Positions 45,109 through 55,681 of a DNA stretch of 64,000 nt are shown piece after piece (the first letter of the stretch is position 1; the number at the start of each line of letters is the position of its first letter). The position numbers and the translations under genes were made by a program. The notes beneath the pieces are model-generated. The model did not search any database. It saw only the letters and a program-made list of their open reading frames with translations, and was not told where the DNA came from. The stretch spans positions 1,557,001-1,621,000 of the forward strand of contig NZ_JAATJC010000001.1 of the NCBI RefSeq assembly GCF_011927725.1. Direction: 5' to 3'. This DNA is from Sphingomonas kaistensis (GTDB lineage: Bacteria > Pseudomonadota > Alphaproteobacteria > Sphingomonadales > Sphingomonadaceae).

Positions 45109-45786
45109 TCATTCGACGACGGGATAATGTGGCATCGGCCATTCGTGATCAGGATTGTCCATCATCAAGTCGACGAAGATGGGTAGCAAGCAGCCAAGAA
45201 GCGCACCTCCATCACGTACTTGCGCACGGTTTACCTCGCTGTTCCAAGTCGCTCCGCCATGCACAAGTTGGTTCCTGAGGACGTAGAGACGATCAAACAG
45301 AATCGACAGGATGGTAGCGGTGTCATGTGCGGCAAGCGCACGCCGAATAGCTCCGCGACTGCGGTCAAGCCTATCCATCCAATCGGTGTACCCCGCGACG
45401 CCGTTGTGATGCTGCCAAAACGGCGCGAATACGTACTGATTGTCGAGCAGCAGCCGGATCTCCTGAGAGAAGCGCTCCCAAACCATGTCGTAGATGCGGT
45501 GCTTGCTGTCGAACCCGATCAAGGTTGAGAAGAACGCGCGGAAATTTTCTCTCTCACTGTCGGAAGCTTGGCTCACATCTCCTGCATATGCGGCGTTGAA
45601 TCCTATCCAAGACAAAATGAAACGGACGTCAGCATCCTCCGTCTCCTTCTCTGCTCTGATCAACCAACTCAGAGCCCGGTGGACGCGAAGCGTCAGCGGT
45701 TTAGGGAAGCCGTCCCGCAGCTTACGCTGCTTCTCCTTAAGACTGAGAGGGTGAAGCGGACTGGAGGGTGGATGATTTTGCGGCAT
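45109..45786 (-). CDS. HEPN-domain protein
   Basis: The 225-aa helical protein contains RLYVLRNQLVHGGATWNSEVN, an R-x4-H motif of HEPN domains (Arg about residue 169), which in many defence and toxin systems is a metal-independent RNase site. Upstream helices (RVHRALSWLIRAEKETEDA, FILSWIGFNAAYAG) fit the four-helix bundle. It is last in a minus-strand set after the SNF2-like helicase (45-base gap) and the sacsin-like ATPase. It converges with the giant helicase gene with 27 bases between. It may be an RNA-cutting effector of that set; the alternative is a structural HEPN with no activity. Confidence 0.7.
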   Translation of the reverse strand: MPQNHPPSSPLHPLSLKEKQRKLRDGFPKPLTLRVHRALSWLIRAEKETEDADVRFILSWIGFNAAYAGDVSQASDSERENFRAFFSTLIGFDSKHRIYDMVWERFSQEIRLLLDNQYVFAPFWQHHNGVAGYTDWMDRLDRSRGAIRRALAAHDTATILSILFDRLYVLRNQLVHGGATWNSEVNRAQVRDGGALLGCLLPIFVDLMMDNPDHEWPMPHYPVVE

Positions 45787-45831
45787 GGAAGCACGATAGG
45801 GCCTCTGGAAACCGCCGGGAAGCGACTCAAG

Positions 45832-48498
45832 TCAGGCAGCGGCGGGAGCTTCCTCCGGCAAAAAGAGGATCTCCGTGCGTATGCGGGGCCGAGTCATCAT
45901 TTCAGCAAGAGAGGGGAGTTGCCCGTCTATGGCGGCTGCGAGTTCTGCCTCCAAAGCAGGCAAGTCGATGCGGATTTTAGAGTTGGCTGTGGGTGCATCG
46001 CTGCGGCCCAGTCCATTAAGCTCCTGAAGAAGCTCCCAATCTCGCAGGACGAGGACCTGACCATCTCGCCGTGTCGCTCCTGCAACCAGGCGATTCACTG
46101 AGCTTCCCTGACCAGTTACCTCGTCCTCGACGGAGACTACGAGCAGTGGCTCCGACAGCCGAGCCACACGTGCAAGAACGCCTTCGCTCTTCTCGCCGTG
46201 TGAGAGTGCGGTGTCGAACAGGCGGTGTCCAACTCCGACCAGACGAGTGGCTCCAAGTCGTCCGAGATTGGCAGACCGGTCGAAGATGAGACCACTGTAC
46301 CGATCCTGCAAAGCGTAATCGGCTTCCGTCCAATCAGAGGGCGTTTTTACCTCCAATCCATCCTCGCGCTTCATTACTCGCCGTCCGCTTCTCTCGAGCA
46401 TGAGGCTGAAGAAGCGTTCCAAATCTGGAAGATCGACCTTAGGTAAATTCCTTCCTACCTGCGCAAAATCGAACCGTGCGACATTGCCAAGCATAGCCTT
46501 GACACGATCGACGACATCTTCACCGCCAATGGTTGCGGTTTTGCGATCAAACCAGCCTGTTAGCCCATCGGCATCCCGGGTCTGACCGTCAGCGAAGAGC
46601 TGTTCGAAGAAGCTCGCGCCAGTCATGCCGACCACTAGTTGGCCAATGTCTTCGCGCTCTTCCATCACCCGGCTCAGTGCCTGCTGGATACGTTCAAGCT
46701 TGGCGTTGAGCAGATCCCAGATCCGAGCTTCCACCGTAGCTGGGTTGCGGAGGATGAAGACCTGAACCGGGCGTGTTTGTCCGTAGCGCGAAAGCCGACC
46801 AACGCGCTGGTGAAGTCGCATTGGATTCCACGGCATATCTACATGGACCAGAGTGGCGCACCGCTCCTGCAGATCGATGCCTTCGCCGGCCGCTTCCGTT
46901 GAGACCAGGAAACGAACGTCGCCTTTGTTGAAAGCTTCGGCGGCGGCCTCTCGCGGCCACGTCTTGGCTCCGACTGTCCCGTCTTCGTGTCGAATTTTGT
47001 CGAGGCGCTCATCACCATTGATAAAGGCGCAGGCACCGTGACCGAAACGCGCATGAAGTGCATCAACGACGAGCGCCTGTGTTGCCTTATACTCGGTGAA
47101 GAGAAGGACTGGCTCGTTCGGCGGAAGATCACCATCGATCAGATGCACCAGTCGGCGGATTTTCTCTTCCTGCGTGATCGGCGATGCGAGTGCAATTAGC
47201 TCATCCAGGCGCTCCACCTCACCTTCCATCAGTTCCGCTAGCACTTCGAAGGGCGTCCGCTCATCACGAGCGGCCTGGTCGTCTAATGTCTCTTCTTCAT
47301 CAGAACGGGTTGCTAGCGCACGAGCTTCACCGGCCGTTGCTGCCAGCTTTTCGCGCCGTTTGAGCAGGGCACTGCGAATGGCTGCAATGGAACTAGCAGC
47401 CAGCTTCTGAAGCGTCACCAGCACGAGCATCCTGGCAGTCTGCGCGCGACCATCTAAGCTCGAGGCGTAAGCGCGGCCATCAACGATAAAATGACTGAGA
47501 GTATCGTAAAAGGTGCGCTCGTCTTCACTGAAACTGTACTCGCGGCTTTCCACGGTCACAGGAGTGAAAAGAAGATTTCCTCGAAGGTCAGTCGCAGTTG
47601 CCTTGTTGTTTCGGATCATGACTTCGGGCAGTTTCGCTAGCTGCGGCTCAAGGTCTCCGTCTGGCCTAAACTCATCCGGGCGAAGCAAGCTTAGGAGAGA
47701 TAAAAACCCGAAATCTTTGCCGCGGTGTGGGGTGCCGGTGAAAAGGAGAAGCGAGCTAATCTTGCGCCTCTCCTCCATCGCACGGAGGAGCTGAAATGAC
47801 AGCGTTTCGCCCATGCGTTCGTCAGCGTTTAGGTGGTGGGCTTCATCAACAACCACAGCATCCCACGGATCGGCCTCGAGGAAGGCGCTTGGCCGTGAAC
47901 TGTCCGTCACCTCGCCCCGCAGCGTGTGAATTGATGCCACAACCATGTTGGCCGTGTCCCAGAAGTTCATTTGAGGGGTATCGACTGCGCGAGCGTAGGG
48001 CTGCAGCCTTATGTCAAACATCTCGCGCAAGCGTTTCTGCCACTGCGGCACAAGCTTTGCCGGAGCGAGAACCAGAAGTCGGCGGACGCGGCCACTAGCA
48101 ATTAGAGGCATGAGAACCAAGCCTGCCTCGATCGTCTTACCCAGGCCCACATCATCAGCCACGAGCCACCGGAACGGCCAACTCCGATTAACGCGATGGC
48201 AGACCCAAAGCTGGTGAGGCAGCAGCTGCACCCTGGAGCGCGAAAACACCCCCCACTGATCGTTCACCGAGCGGATTGCGAGCGCCTGGGCTCGCAGCAG
48301 CGTGCCAGTGCTGTCGTCGAGCAAGCCGTTGGAGAGCGCGTGCGATAGCGACGGGGTAACCGTCAGTAGCTCACGAAGAACCGACTCGATGGAGCTCGCA
48401 AAGCGAACAATCACCGTCGGACCGGTGTCCACGACCACTCGTCCCTGACCATGCTCCGGGTGAGAAACTGGTGTGTCAGGTAGCAAGGTATCAGTCAT
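45832..48498 (-). CDS. SNF2/RapA-like SF2 helicase
   Basis: The 888-aa protein has the Swi2/Snf2 helicase motifs: VADDVGLGKTIEAGLVLMP (Walker A about residue 118), VVVDEAHHLNADERM (about 218), LLFTGTPHRGKDF, LLFTEYKATQALVVD, STEAAGEGIDLQERCATLVH and HQRVGRLSRYGQTRPV. The N-terminus (VSHPEHGQGRVVVD) is a small beta barrel, as in RapA/DrmD-type proteins. It moves on duplex DNA. Its ATG overlaps the stop of the sacsin-like gene by 8 bases, so it is translationally coupled. DISARM DrmD is the nearest defence relative by architecture, but no DISARM methylase or DrmB is nearby. Confidence 0.85.
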   Translation of the reverse strand: MTDTLLPDTPVSHPEHGQGRVVVDTGPTVIVRFASSIESVLRELLTVTPSLSHALSNGLLDDSTGTLLRAQALAIRSVNDQWGVFSRSRVQLLPHQLWVCHRVNRSWPFRWLVADDVGLGKTIEAGLVLMPLIASGRVRRLLVLAPAKLVPQWQKRLREMFDIRLQPYARAVDTPQMNFWDTANMVVASIHTLRGEVTDSSRPSAFLEADPWDAVVVDEAHHLNADERMGETLSFQLLRAMEERRKISSLLLFTGTPHRGKDFGFLSLLSLLRPDEFRPDGDLEPQLAKLPEVMIRNNKATATDLRGNLLFTPVTVESREYSFSEDERTFYDTLSHFIVDGRAYASSLDGRAQTARMLVLVTLQKLAASSIAAIRSALLKRREKLAATAGEARALATRSDEEETLDDQAARDERTPFEVLAELMEGEVERLDELIALASPITQEEKIRRLVHLIDGDLPPNEPVLLFTEYKATQALVVDALHARFGHGACAFINGDERLDKIRHEDGTVGAKTWPREAAAEAFNKGDVRFLVSTEAAGEGIDLQERCATLVHVDMPWNPMRLHQRVGRLSRYGQTRPVQVFILRNPATVEARIWDLLNAKLERIQQALSRVMEEREDIGQLVVGMTGASFFEQLFADGQTRDADGLTGWFDRKTATIGGEDVVDRVKAMLGNVARFDFAQVGRNLPKVDLPDLERFFSLMLERSGRRVMKREDGLEVKTPSDWTEADYALQDRYSGLIFDRSANLGRLGATRLVGVGHRLFDTALSHGEKSEGVLARVARLSEPLLVVSVEDEVTGQGSSVNRLVAGATRRDGQVLVLRDWELLQELNGLGRSDAPTANSKIRIDLPALEAELAAAIDGQLPSLAEMMTRPRIRTEILFLPEEAPAAA

Positions 48499-51400
48499 CG
48501 CTTAGGTCAATCTCGTAAGCCGCACCGGCGTCTAGGAGTATCTCCTCCCGGATCTCCCGATGATCGCTTGTCGTGATCAAATGCAGCGGTAGATCGCCGT
48601 CTCCGCCGAAGCGTGCGGGATCATCGCCGATCAGGTCCGCGACCCTCTCGTGGAGCGCGCGCCCTGCATCGACCCCGTGCTCTGACATACCAAGGTCAAG
48701 CCTCCGAAAAAGAGTGCGCACGCGACGGGCCGTACTCCAACCGTAAGGCAGCGCACGCGTGGCCTGCGCCTCATCATAGATGCCCTTGCGGGAGAGCTCA
48801 CGGACCAGCCAATTAGCTCCAATGCCTAGCGAAGGCGCGATGGGCGCTGCCACAATACCCATCTTCGCTGCAACGGCCGACCGGTGAGGTGTAAGAAGTG
48901 TCCCCAGACTGATGTCGCCTTCCTTCGCAAGTGCGCGCGGAAGTGTCAGGAACAGCCGCCGGTATTCCGAAAGGTAGCGGCTCACCGTGCAGAGGTCGAC
49001 AAGACACCGGCGCCAGGGTGCAAAGCTCGGATCTTGCCACGGGTCACTCCATTCCCGAAGCCGATCAATAAAAGGCGTAAGGTCTTCTGTTTGCTGCACA
49101 GAGGAAAGGTCGCGCCACCAGCCATCGCGAGTGGCTTTCTCTACGAAGCTACGTGACTGTGCACGCCCCACTCGTCCGATGGTCTGGAAGGTGGCCAAAG
49201 CCAGCATCGTGAACCAGGCCTCATCATTTTCTTCAGCGAGCTCCGAAAAGTTGAAGCCTTCAGGGTAAGTCGACCGATCATACGCGAGTGAAAGCTCGTT
49301 CCTTTCTTGATTCCACCACTCTGCAATTCGTTCGAGCGCTGCGGCAGCATCTACAGTGCTGAAATAGGGGTTATCGCTGGGCGGAGGTAAGGAAGGACCT
49401 TGCCAAGCACCTAGAGCGGCAAGGATCGATTCACGTCCAGGGATGTCATCCAGCTCTTCCCATGTCAGGAGTGCTTCCCCCTGCGGCATCCAGGCTTTCG
49501 CTGCGTCTGCCAGCCTACGTATCGAGAGCGCGTCAACGGTTGCCAAGTAGGTCAAGAAGGCCCGAGTGCGCTTCTTATCAGAGCCTGCGGTAGCCACCCA
49601 GCGGCGCAAGATATCATCTCTACCGCCGGCCTGTTCGCGTGCAAGCTTGGCTAACTCGAGTGCGGGGCCAGTGTAGAGCCCGGAAAGCTGTCCTGAGGGC
49701 GGGGCGAACGCCGCCCGAAGCGCTTCAGCAGGGTCACCGTTTAAAAAGCCAAGAGCTCGGATGGGCTGAAGCGTATCGTCCTGAGCGACAAAAGAGGTTT
49801 CTCGCAAGGCACTACGAAGCTCCTGCTGCTCGTTGAACTCAATCCGTTGCAGGCTCTCCGAATGGAGAGCTGACCCTAGTAAACTCGCAATCTCTGGGGT
49901 GACGGGGCCGTCGCGCAACATAAGTTGGAGCAGGTCGATAAGCTTGAAGGGTAGTGGCCGGCTCAGGCCGAGCAGTTCAAGTAAGCGTGCTGTCTCTTCG
50001 TTCACCATCTTCGGAGCAACTGCCAGGAATGCAGGCCACTCAGAGATAACCGCGAAGAGATCCTGCGAGGCGAGGGCCCCCGTTAAGCGCCACCGTACTT
50101 CACCGGCACAAACATTCGTGCCATCGAGGACTGGTACCAAGGGGCGCGCCAGCAGCAGGCAGCCGACACCTCCGCCATCCTTGTGCAAATGCCGCTCGGC
50201 GCCACCCGATTGAACATCACGAGCGAAGACTTCGATCAACTTGCGCCAGAACGGCAAACGAGAGTCTTCATCCAGCTTTTCGGCAGCAGCGAAATCCAAC
50301 CAGTTTGCCTCGACAGTGTCGAACAGCTCGACAAGCCGCTCACCCAACACCACCCCGAGATTGCTGAACAGTTCATCGTGGCCTTCGACTGCTCCAGCGA
50401 AGTGCGAGCGCCCTGGATCAACCGGAAAAGGACCGTCCATGACCCAGTCGCCATGTCGGTCTTGACCATCGAGCGGAACGAGATGCCAGAACTGGCGGAC
50501 TTCGCGAATAGGCTCCGGTCCGGCTCGACCTACCCCGAGGAAAAGGCGGAAATCGCAGAGTTCAATACGCAGTGCGTTCCGTCCTGCGGGACCCGCAAGA
50601 GTGATCATTTCGATCCCTGGTGCAAGCAAGCGAGAGGTGCATTCGTGCGTTTCGTTTTCCCCGATTTCGATCCGGTGGATGCGGGGAGCCACAGCGACTA
50701 GCCAAGGCGCCGTTGCCTGAAATTCTTGCCAGGCCTTTTCCGCAGATTCTGCGCAGTGCGCGGCAATAGGCAGCTCAATGAGAGTAGGCTTTTCGCCACG
50801 TGCACCATGGCGAGAAGCCAGAGTGCGGCCTTCCTTCCACTCCACAGGTATCATGCCGCCCCGGATGCAGGCCGAGATGGAGCCGCTTGCAAGCCGAGGA
50901 GAGTCGCTCAGCATGTGGACCGTTTTGAAGCCAAGACCGAAACGTCCAGTCTGACCGTCCCCTTCCTTTGCGGAATGCCCGATCGCGAGCATATTTGACA
51001 GGTCGCGGTCATGTTCTCGCCGTAAGCCTTCCTCTGGCGGATGCCCGGGATGATTTATTGGCCGTCCCCAATGCACCACTCGGAGAGTTGAGATACGGCC
51101 GTTTTCATCGCGCTCTAGCTCTGCGTGAAAGCGCCCTGCCGAGCCTGCACCTCGCCAGTAACGCAGGGCATCATCCGCATTTTGAAACAATTCAAACAGA
51201 ACCCGCCCATCAGTGTAGCCAAGTTCTTCAATTTTTTGGCGAACTGAGCGAAGAACCTCTTGGGATCCGACTTCTGACTCTAGGAAGGCCCAGAGGTCCC
51301 GCTGTGCTCGGTCTAAGTCCTTTCGCTTGGTATCTTGAAAAGCTCTAAGCGCCGTTCGGGTCGCCTCACTCTTCTTTAGTCCCTGTAAAGCAAAATCAAG

Positions 51401-54400
51401 CACCCGCCGTAGATCTTCGCATGTTTGCTCAAGGGTAGTCTGATCATGGCGGAAGTAGGAGCCGAGCTGTTCAACAAGTGTGTCGCCGTGAACTACGAAT
51501 GGCAGCATGAGCGCTGGGGCAAGCTTCCTAACGAATTGTTCGAGGAGAGGCCGGACCTCGCTCTCGTCATTGATGCTTAAGGGGACCAGTGACAGTCTGA
51601 ACGGATGCATGACCCGCTGTGGGCAGGCACGGTCCTTTTCCAGCGCGTGGCAGTCGATGAGCCAGCTCCGTGGAAGTTCATCAAGTGGGACCCGGATCGA
51701 GGCCCCGGCGACCGATAGCACCTCAGCTTGCGCGTCATGATTCACTACTATCTCAAAGCGTAGCTCAGCCAGGCGGTCGGCAATCTCTCCGGGGTTCCGA
51801 TCTAAGAGCGACTCAAGGCTGATCAAATCATCTCTAATGGCCTCGAAAGTGCGCTGCGCAGGCCACGCCTCAGCAACCTTCGCAACGGCCCCGTCACACC
51901 CAAGCATTGCCAATAAGAAGAGAACGGCCTCCTCGGGGCAGTAGCCGCGTAGAGGCTCAAGAACTTCAGACAGGCTGGACTGGCCTCGCGCGGGTGCGTG
52001 AAGCTCCCCTAACGTGGCAAGCGGTAGGTGTTCGTCACCGTAAAGGATGCGCTTGTACGTGCTGTTCAATAGGGATCCGCTGGCCACACCCGTGGCGGTG
52101 AGCGCAAGTGAGTCGGCCCGTGCAAACGTGCCCTCGACAGAAGGGAGAAGCAGGTCAGGGGAAACGAATTCGCCGACCTTCAGAGTCACACCATGGCGTT
52201 CGAATATCGAGAGATGGATCGCGCGGGCTGCCTCGTATGATCCTGAAAGCTCTGCCAATGCTTGTAGTAGATCGCCGACTTGTTCCTTAGCGGGAGCAAG
52301 AAGCTTGTTCGCTAGCTCGATTGAAGCTGCGTCATCCTCAGTCGTGCGCAGCGCCGCTGCAAGGAACGGCCAGCCTGAACAGGGCACACCCTGCTTGGCC
52401 AGAGCAAGGGTCCGCCAATGACTGATCGAGGCTGCGATTGGACCAACTCCAACCGCACCCGCCTCCTTCGCGAGCTCAGAAGCAAGCTGCAGCGAGACAG
52501 CTGTGCTTGGAAACAAGGCTGCATCCCTCAGCTTCGCTAAGACACTCTGAAGTTTTTGCGGCAGTCGCGAGATCGTTGGAAATTCTAGTTTATCGCCAAG
52601 GAACGCTGAAAGCGTCTGATCTACTTCTTCATGAAGGTCGAGCACCTCGCCTGGAGAAACTGCGCGTGTCGAAAATGGGATCCACCGAGCTGTACCCAGA
52701 GCAGAAACAATGTCCGGTGTGAGGTCAGCTTCTGCGATGCTTGCCACCAGTGCATCAAAATGAATGTGCGGGGTGTCAGTGGCCAACGCCACATTGATCT
52801 GATCGATTTCGGACCACGTAGGAACCAACCTCTGTTCAATTGAAAGAGTCTGTGGATCATTCCATGGGTCTAGTAAGAGCGCATGCGCTACCAAGCTTTC
52901 TGGCACTGTACCTTTTGGTGCTCGGCGCAATCCATCCGCTACTGAAACACGCGCCCCTGTCGTTGTTCTATGAACAGGAAGTTGGCTCAGCACATCGTCT
53001 TTGATTCCGCTGGTCAGAAGCGCAATCGCGGTCGACTGAGAGATCTCCGGTAGACGATGGTCTTTCCTCGCCTCAATCAGCCACTGGCCCAATGTTTGAA
53101 CATCGACCGATTCGATACCGATCTTGTCCTTCAACGACCTCGTGAGCCGTTCCAACAGGTCAAGAGGAAGCGCGCGCGTGACGGCGCTCCGCTGTGTCAG
53201 CAACGAAGTCAGTAGGTCATCAAGAGCGGAGGAGCCTCGATCAAGCGCAACTAGGAAAGCAGTGGAGGGCAGGTCGGCATCTCCCGCACACAGTCGGCGG
53301 AGGTCTGACAAGTCTGCTTCATCTCTCAGGAAGTTTGCCAGTTCGCCGCGAGCCTCTGGTAGGCCGTACTCTCGGGCAGCTCGAAGAGGTTTCAGCAAAT
53401 TACTAATGTGGGAGCTGCTAGCACCAACTGCGTCGCCACCTGACTGCCAGCGAAGTCTATAGGTCGGCGGCTCCAGTACTGCGGATGCGAGCAGATCTTT
53501 CCCGCGATTAGGCGAACCATCGAATAGGAAGCCTTGTGCACCGATCTGTTCGGCTTCCTCGAGGGAGAGTACCAAGTCTCGGCGGTCAAGAACCCGTGTA
53601 ACCGGCACAATGGCCAATTTCGCACCTGTTGGATGCATTGCCAGCTCCCGGAGAGGGGGAGCCAGGCGAAGTATGGCAGTGATCAAGGCGGCAGCCTGAT
53701 CGGCGGCGACTTTGTCACCCACGAACTTCGCGGCTGCTGAGAGTAGATTTACCGCGAGCTCCGAAGAGAACTTTGAATCTGGTGAAGGCGCCTCCCAGTC
53801 GGCTGGAATGGGCAAGATTTCGCCAGTTGCTGCGAGTGCTGCGATGAGCGGCCGGTTGGTTACCGATGCTGGAAGCGGCAGAATGCTGTGCTTTGTGAGG
53901 AACGGTAGTAATTTTCGGGCCGCGGTCGCTGGCGCTAACCTGCTCGATCCCAACAGGGCAGTTCGAAGTGCCAGCGCTATTGCGTCCCGCGTAAGTGGTC
54001 CAACTTCAACGCTGCTAAGAATTGAACTGATTGTCTCCGCAGTGCGCGCATGCGTGAAGGCGTTTTCACCCGCAAGACTTACGAGTGAAGCAAGCTCCTC
54101 ATCAGTCCAGCTGCAATCTTCAGCAGCCAATATTGGGCCTGCAGCAAGGAAAGTCTGCCGCTCAGCGCACCAGTCACTGATGCCCGGAAACACTGCCGAT
54201 AAAAGCTTCCAGGGCGTAGTCGAGCGTATCGGGAGAGGCCGGATGGCTGCAGCCGGGACGATCCTCCAACCAGCGCCACCAACCCCGTTCCAAACATAAG
54301 AAAGGGCGTCGGACCTACAAACAGCAGAGCGTTTCTGAGCCCACCAAGATGTTCCTGCCAAAGCCTTGAGGACGGTTTCCCGTTCATCATCACTTCCGAA

Positions 54401-55681
54401 AGTGGGTAACACGTCTGCAAGGGCTGGTAGAACCTGCGGTAGTGTAGCCTCAGCCTCCAGAGCCGTATTCCAGCGCCCCTCAGCCCCTGCCTCGGATGTT
54501 GTCAGAATTTGCGTTCTGGAAGTTGAGACGAAAAAGTAGCCGTGGAGGAGTATGTCGACGTTTCCAGCGGCTGCGGCGATAGGCGCTTCAGCGATCGTGG
54601 CTACAGGCAGGTAGACGGTCGAGCGCAGACGAAGCTGTCCTGCTGTGCCAACGGCCGGGGATCGGCAGATTATGACTGCTCCATGCGGCTCAGCCTTCGC
54701 CGCAACTCGCTGCTGCCGATAGTTGTGACTAAATGGCCAGTCTTCCGCCGCCTTTTCCCTGAAGGCAACGCCGCCGGGGCACCAGGTCTCCTGTCCAAAG
54801 AACCGAACTCCTTGGCTCGCGCTATCTGTCCATGATCCATGGAGCTTACGTGCTGGCCCGCTTTCATCTGGTCCGGAGAGGCGCGATGCGCCCGAGGCGA
54901 TGGTAACCAGCCTTTTGACGCCTTCGAGACTGACAAACTCGATTATGGCAATTGTGCGTAGGCAACAGAGGGCTGGCGCCAACTCCTCACCACTAATCAT
55001 ATCGGCGAGGGCATGCTCTGGCGTCCACTTCTGTGGGGTCAGCCAGAGTCCATCGGCGGGGCAGAGAGTACTCGTCCGCAACGGGACGACCAGCAACATC
55101 CCGCGCCCGTTCAGGCCATTGTCTGCGGCCCATGAAACAAGCTGCTTCTGGTCAGATGCCTGTAGGTGCTTCCATGCATCGGAAGTGCCTGCCGCCTCTG
55201 AAATCTCCTCCCATGGATTCATCACCTTGAAAGCGGGGGTGCTGTCGATCCAAGCGAGCGCGACGAACGCATCACACAAATGGAACACGGCCTTTTGACC
55301 AAGACCAAAGCGGCCAACAGCGGCGGCGTCACCCCCTTTGCTTCCGCCGCTGGCCTTCTCCATCGCAGCGAAGTGGTCCGCTGTAACAAGGCCATCGTTC
55401 GCAATGATAAGTGATGGAGCCCGCAGCAGCGGGTTCGAAGCATTCTGAAAGCCCGCATGAGCGCAGACGAGAAGGCGTTGCGCGCCCGCGTCGTCAGCGT
55501 TCTGCAGCAGTTCCTTCAGGACGGGGAAGCCGGACTTATAGCGATCGCGCAGCAGATTCTGCAGATCCTCAACGATGCTCACTGGGGTAGTGCGATAAGC
55601 GGTCAAACTTCGATTCCTCTCTCGACCGGGGTCGCATACGCCCGTGACAAAAACAGTCGTGACCGCACTACGGTGGGCCAC
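48491..55681 (-). CDS. Sacsin-like double GHKL ATPase
   Basis: The 2396-aa protein has two Hsp90-like GHKL ATPase modules. The first, residues 35-200, has VLKELLQNADDAGA (N-box, 56-66), LIIANDGLV and VGRFGLGQKAVFHL. The second, about residues 1480-1640, has GRVLFELFQNADDALRYW, VHWGRPIN and TGRFGLGFKTVHML. This paired arrangement is that of sacsin-type (NOV-like) proteins. Intervening regions are helical and unassigned. The N-terminal extension before residue 35 is uncertain; GTG codons just downstream are alternative starts. Sacsin-like ATPases occur in phage-defence loci with helicases and nucleases, where they may act as sensors or scaffolds. It heads a three-gene minus-strand set. Confidence 0.85.
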   Translation of the reverse strand: MAHRSAVTTVFVTGVCDPGRERNRSLTAYRTTPVSIVEDLQNLLRDRYKSGFPVLKELLQNADDAGAQRLLVCAHAGFQNASNPLLRAPSLIIANDGLVTADHFAAMEKASGGSKGGDAAAVGRFGLGQKAVFHLCDAFVALAWIDSTPAFKVMNPWEEISEAAGTSDAWKHLQASDQKQLVSWAADNGLNGRGMLLVVPLRTSTLCPADGLWLTPQKWTPEHALADMISGEELAPALCCLRTIAIIEFVSLEGVKRLVTIASGASRLSGPDESGPARKLHGSWTDSASQGVRFFGQETWCPGGVAFREKAAEDWPFSHNYRQQRVAAKAEPHGAVIICRSPAVGTAGQLRLRSTVYLPVATIAEAPIAAAAGNVDILLHGYFFVSTSRTQILTTSEAGAEGRWNTALEAEATLPQVLPALADVLPTFGSDDERETVLKALAGTSWWAQKRSAVCRSDALSYVWNGVGGAGWRIVPAAAIRPLPIRSTTPWKLLSAVFPGISDWCAERQTFLAAGPILAAEDCSWTDEELASLVSLAGENAFTHARTAETISSILSSVEVGPLTRDAIALALRTALLGSSRLAPATAARKLLPFLTKHSILPLPASVTNRPLIAALAATGEILPIPADWEAPSPDSKFSSELAVNLLSAAAKFVGDKVAADQAAALITAILRLAPPLRELAMHPTGAKLAIVPVTRVLDRRDLVLSLEEAEQIGAQGFLFDGSPNRGKDLLASAVLEPPTYRLRWQSGGDAVGASSSHISNLLKPLRAAREYGLPEARGELANFLRDEADLSDLRRLCAGDADLPSTAFLVALDRGSSALDDLLTSLLTQRSAVTRALPLDLLERLTRSLKDKIGIESVDVQTLGQWLIEARKDHRLPEISQSTAIALLTSGIKDDVLSQLPVHRTTTGARVSVADGLRRAPKGTVPESLVAHALLLDPWNDPQTLSIEQRLVPTWSEIDQINVALATDTPHIHFDALVASIAEADLTPDIVSALGTARWIPFSTRAVSPGEVLDLHEEVDQTLSAFLGDKLEFPTISRLPQKLQSVLAKLRDAALFPSTAVSLQLASELAKEAGAVGVGPIAASISHWRTLALAKQGVPCSGWPFLAAALRTTEDDAASIELANKLLAPAKEQVGDLLQALAELSGSYEAARAIHLSIFERHGVTLKVGEFVSPDLLLPSVEGTFARADSLALTATGVASGSLLNSTYKRILYGDEHLPLATLGELHAPARGQSSLSEVLEPLRGYCPEEAVLFLLAMLGCDGAVAKVAEAWPAQRTFEAIRDDLISLESLLDRNPGEIADRLAELRFEIVVNHDAQAEVLSVAGASIRVPLDELPRSWLIDCHALEKDRACPQRVMHPFRLSLVPLSINDESEVRPLLEQFVRKLAPALMLPFVVHGDTLVEQLGSYFRHDQTTLEQTCEDLRRVLDFALQGLKKSEATRTALRAFQDTKRKDLDRAQRDLWAFLESEVGSQEVLRSVRQKIEELGYTDGRVLFELFQNADDALRYWRGAGSAGRFHAELERDENGRISTLRVVHWGRPINHPGHPPEEGLRREHDRDLSNMLAIGHSAKEGDGQTGRFGLGFKTVHMLSDSPRLASGSISACIRGGMIPVEWKEGRTLASRHGARGEKPTLIELPIAAHCAESAEKAWQEFQATAPWLVAVAPRIHRIEIGENETHECTSRLLAPGIEMITLAGPAGRNALRIELCDFRLFLGVGRAGPEPIREVRQFWHLVPLDGQDRHGDWVMDGPFPVDPGRSHFAGAVEGHDELFSNLGVVLGERLVELFDTVEANWLDFAAAEKLDEDSRLPFWRKLIEVFARDVQSGGAERHLHKDGGGVGCLLLARPLVPVLDGTNVCAGEVRWRLTGALASQDLFAVISEWPAFLAVAPKMVNEETARLLELLGLSRPLPFKLIDLLQLMLRDGPVTPEIASLLGSALHSESLQRIEFNEQQELRSALRETSFVAQDDTLQPIRALGFLNGDPAEALRAAFAPPSGQLSGLYTGPALELAKLAREQAGGRDDILRRWVATAGSDKKRTRAFLTYLATVDALSIRRLADAAKAWMPQGEALLTWEELDDIPGRESILAALGAWQGPSLPPPSDNPYFSTVDAAAALERIAEWWNQERNELSLAYDRSTYPEGFNFSELAEENDEAWFTMLALATFQTIGRVGRAQSRSFVEKATRDGWWRDLSSVQQTEDLTPFIDRLREWSDPWQDPSFAPWRRCLVDLCTVSRYLSEYRRLFLTLPRALAKEGDISLGTLLTPHRSAVAAKMGIVAAPIAPSLGIGANWLVRELSRKGIYDEAQATRALPYGWSTARRVRTLFRRLDLGMSEHGVDAGRALHERVADLIGDDPARFGGDGDLPLHLITTSDHREIREEILLDAGAAYEIDLSDD

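Noticed and set aside
45109..55681. DISARM
   Set aside because: Only the SNF2-like helicase resembles DrmD; there is no DrmA/DrmB pair and no DISARM methylase.
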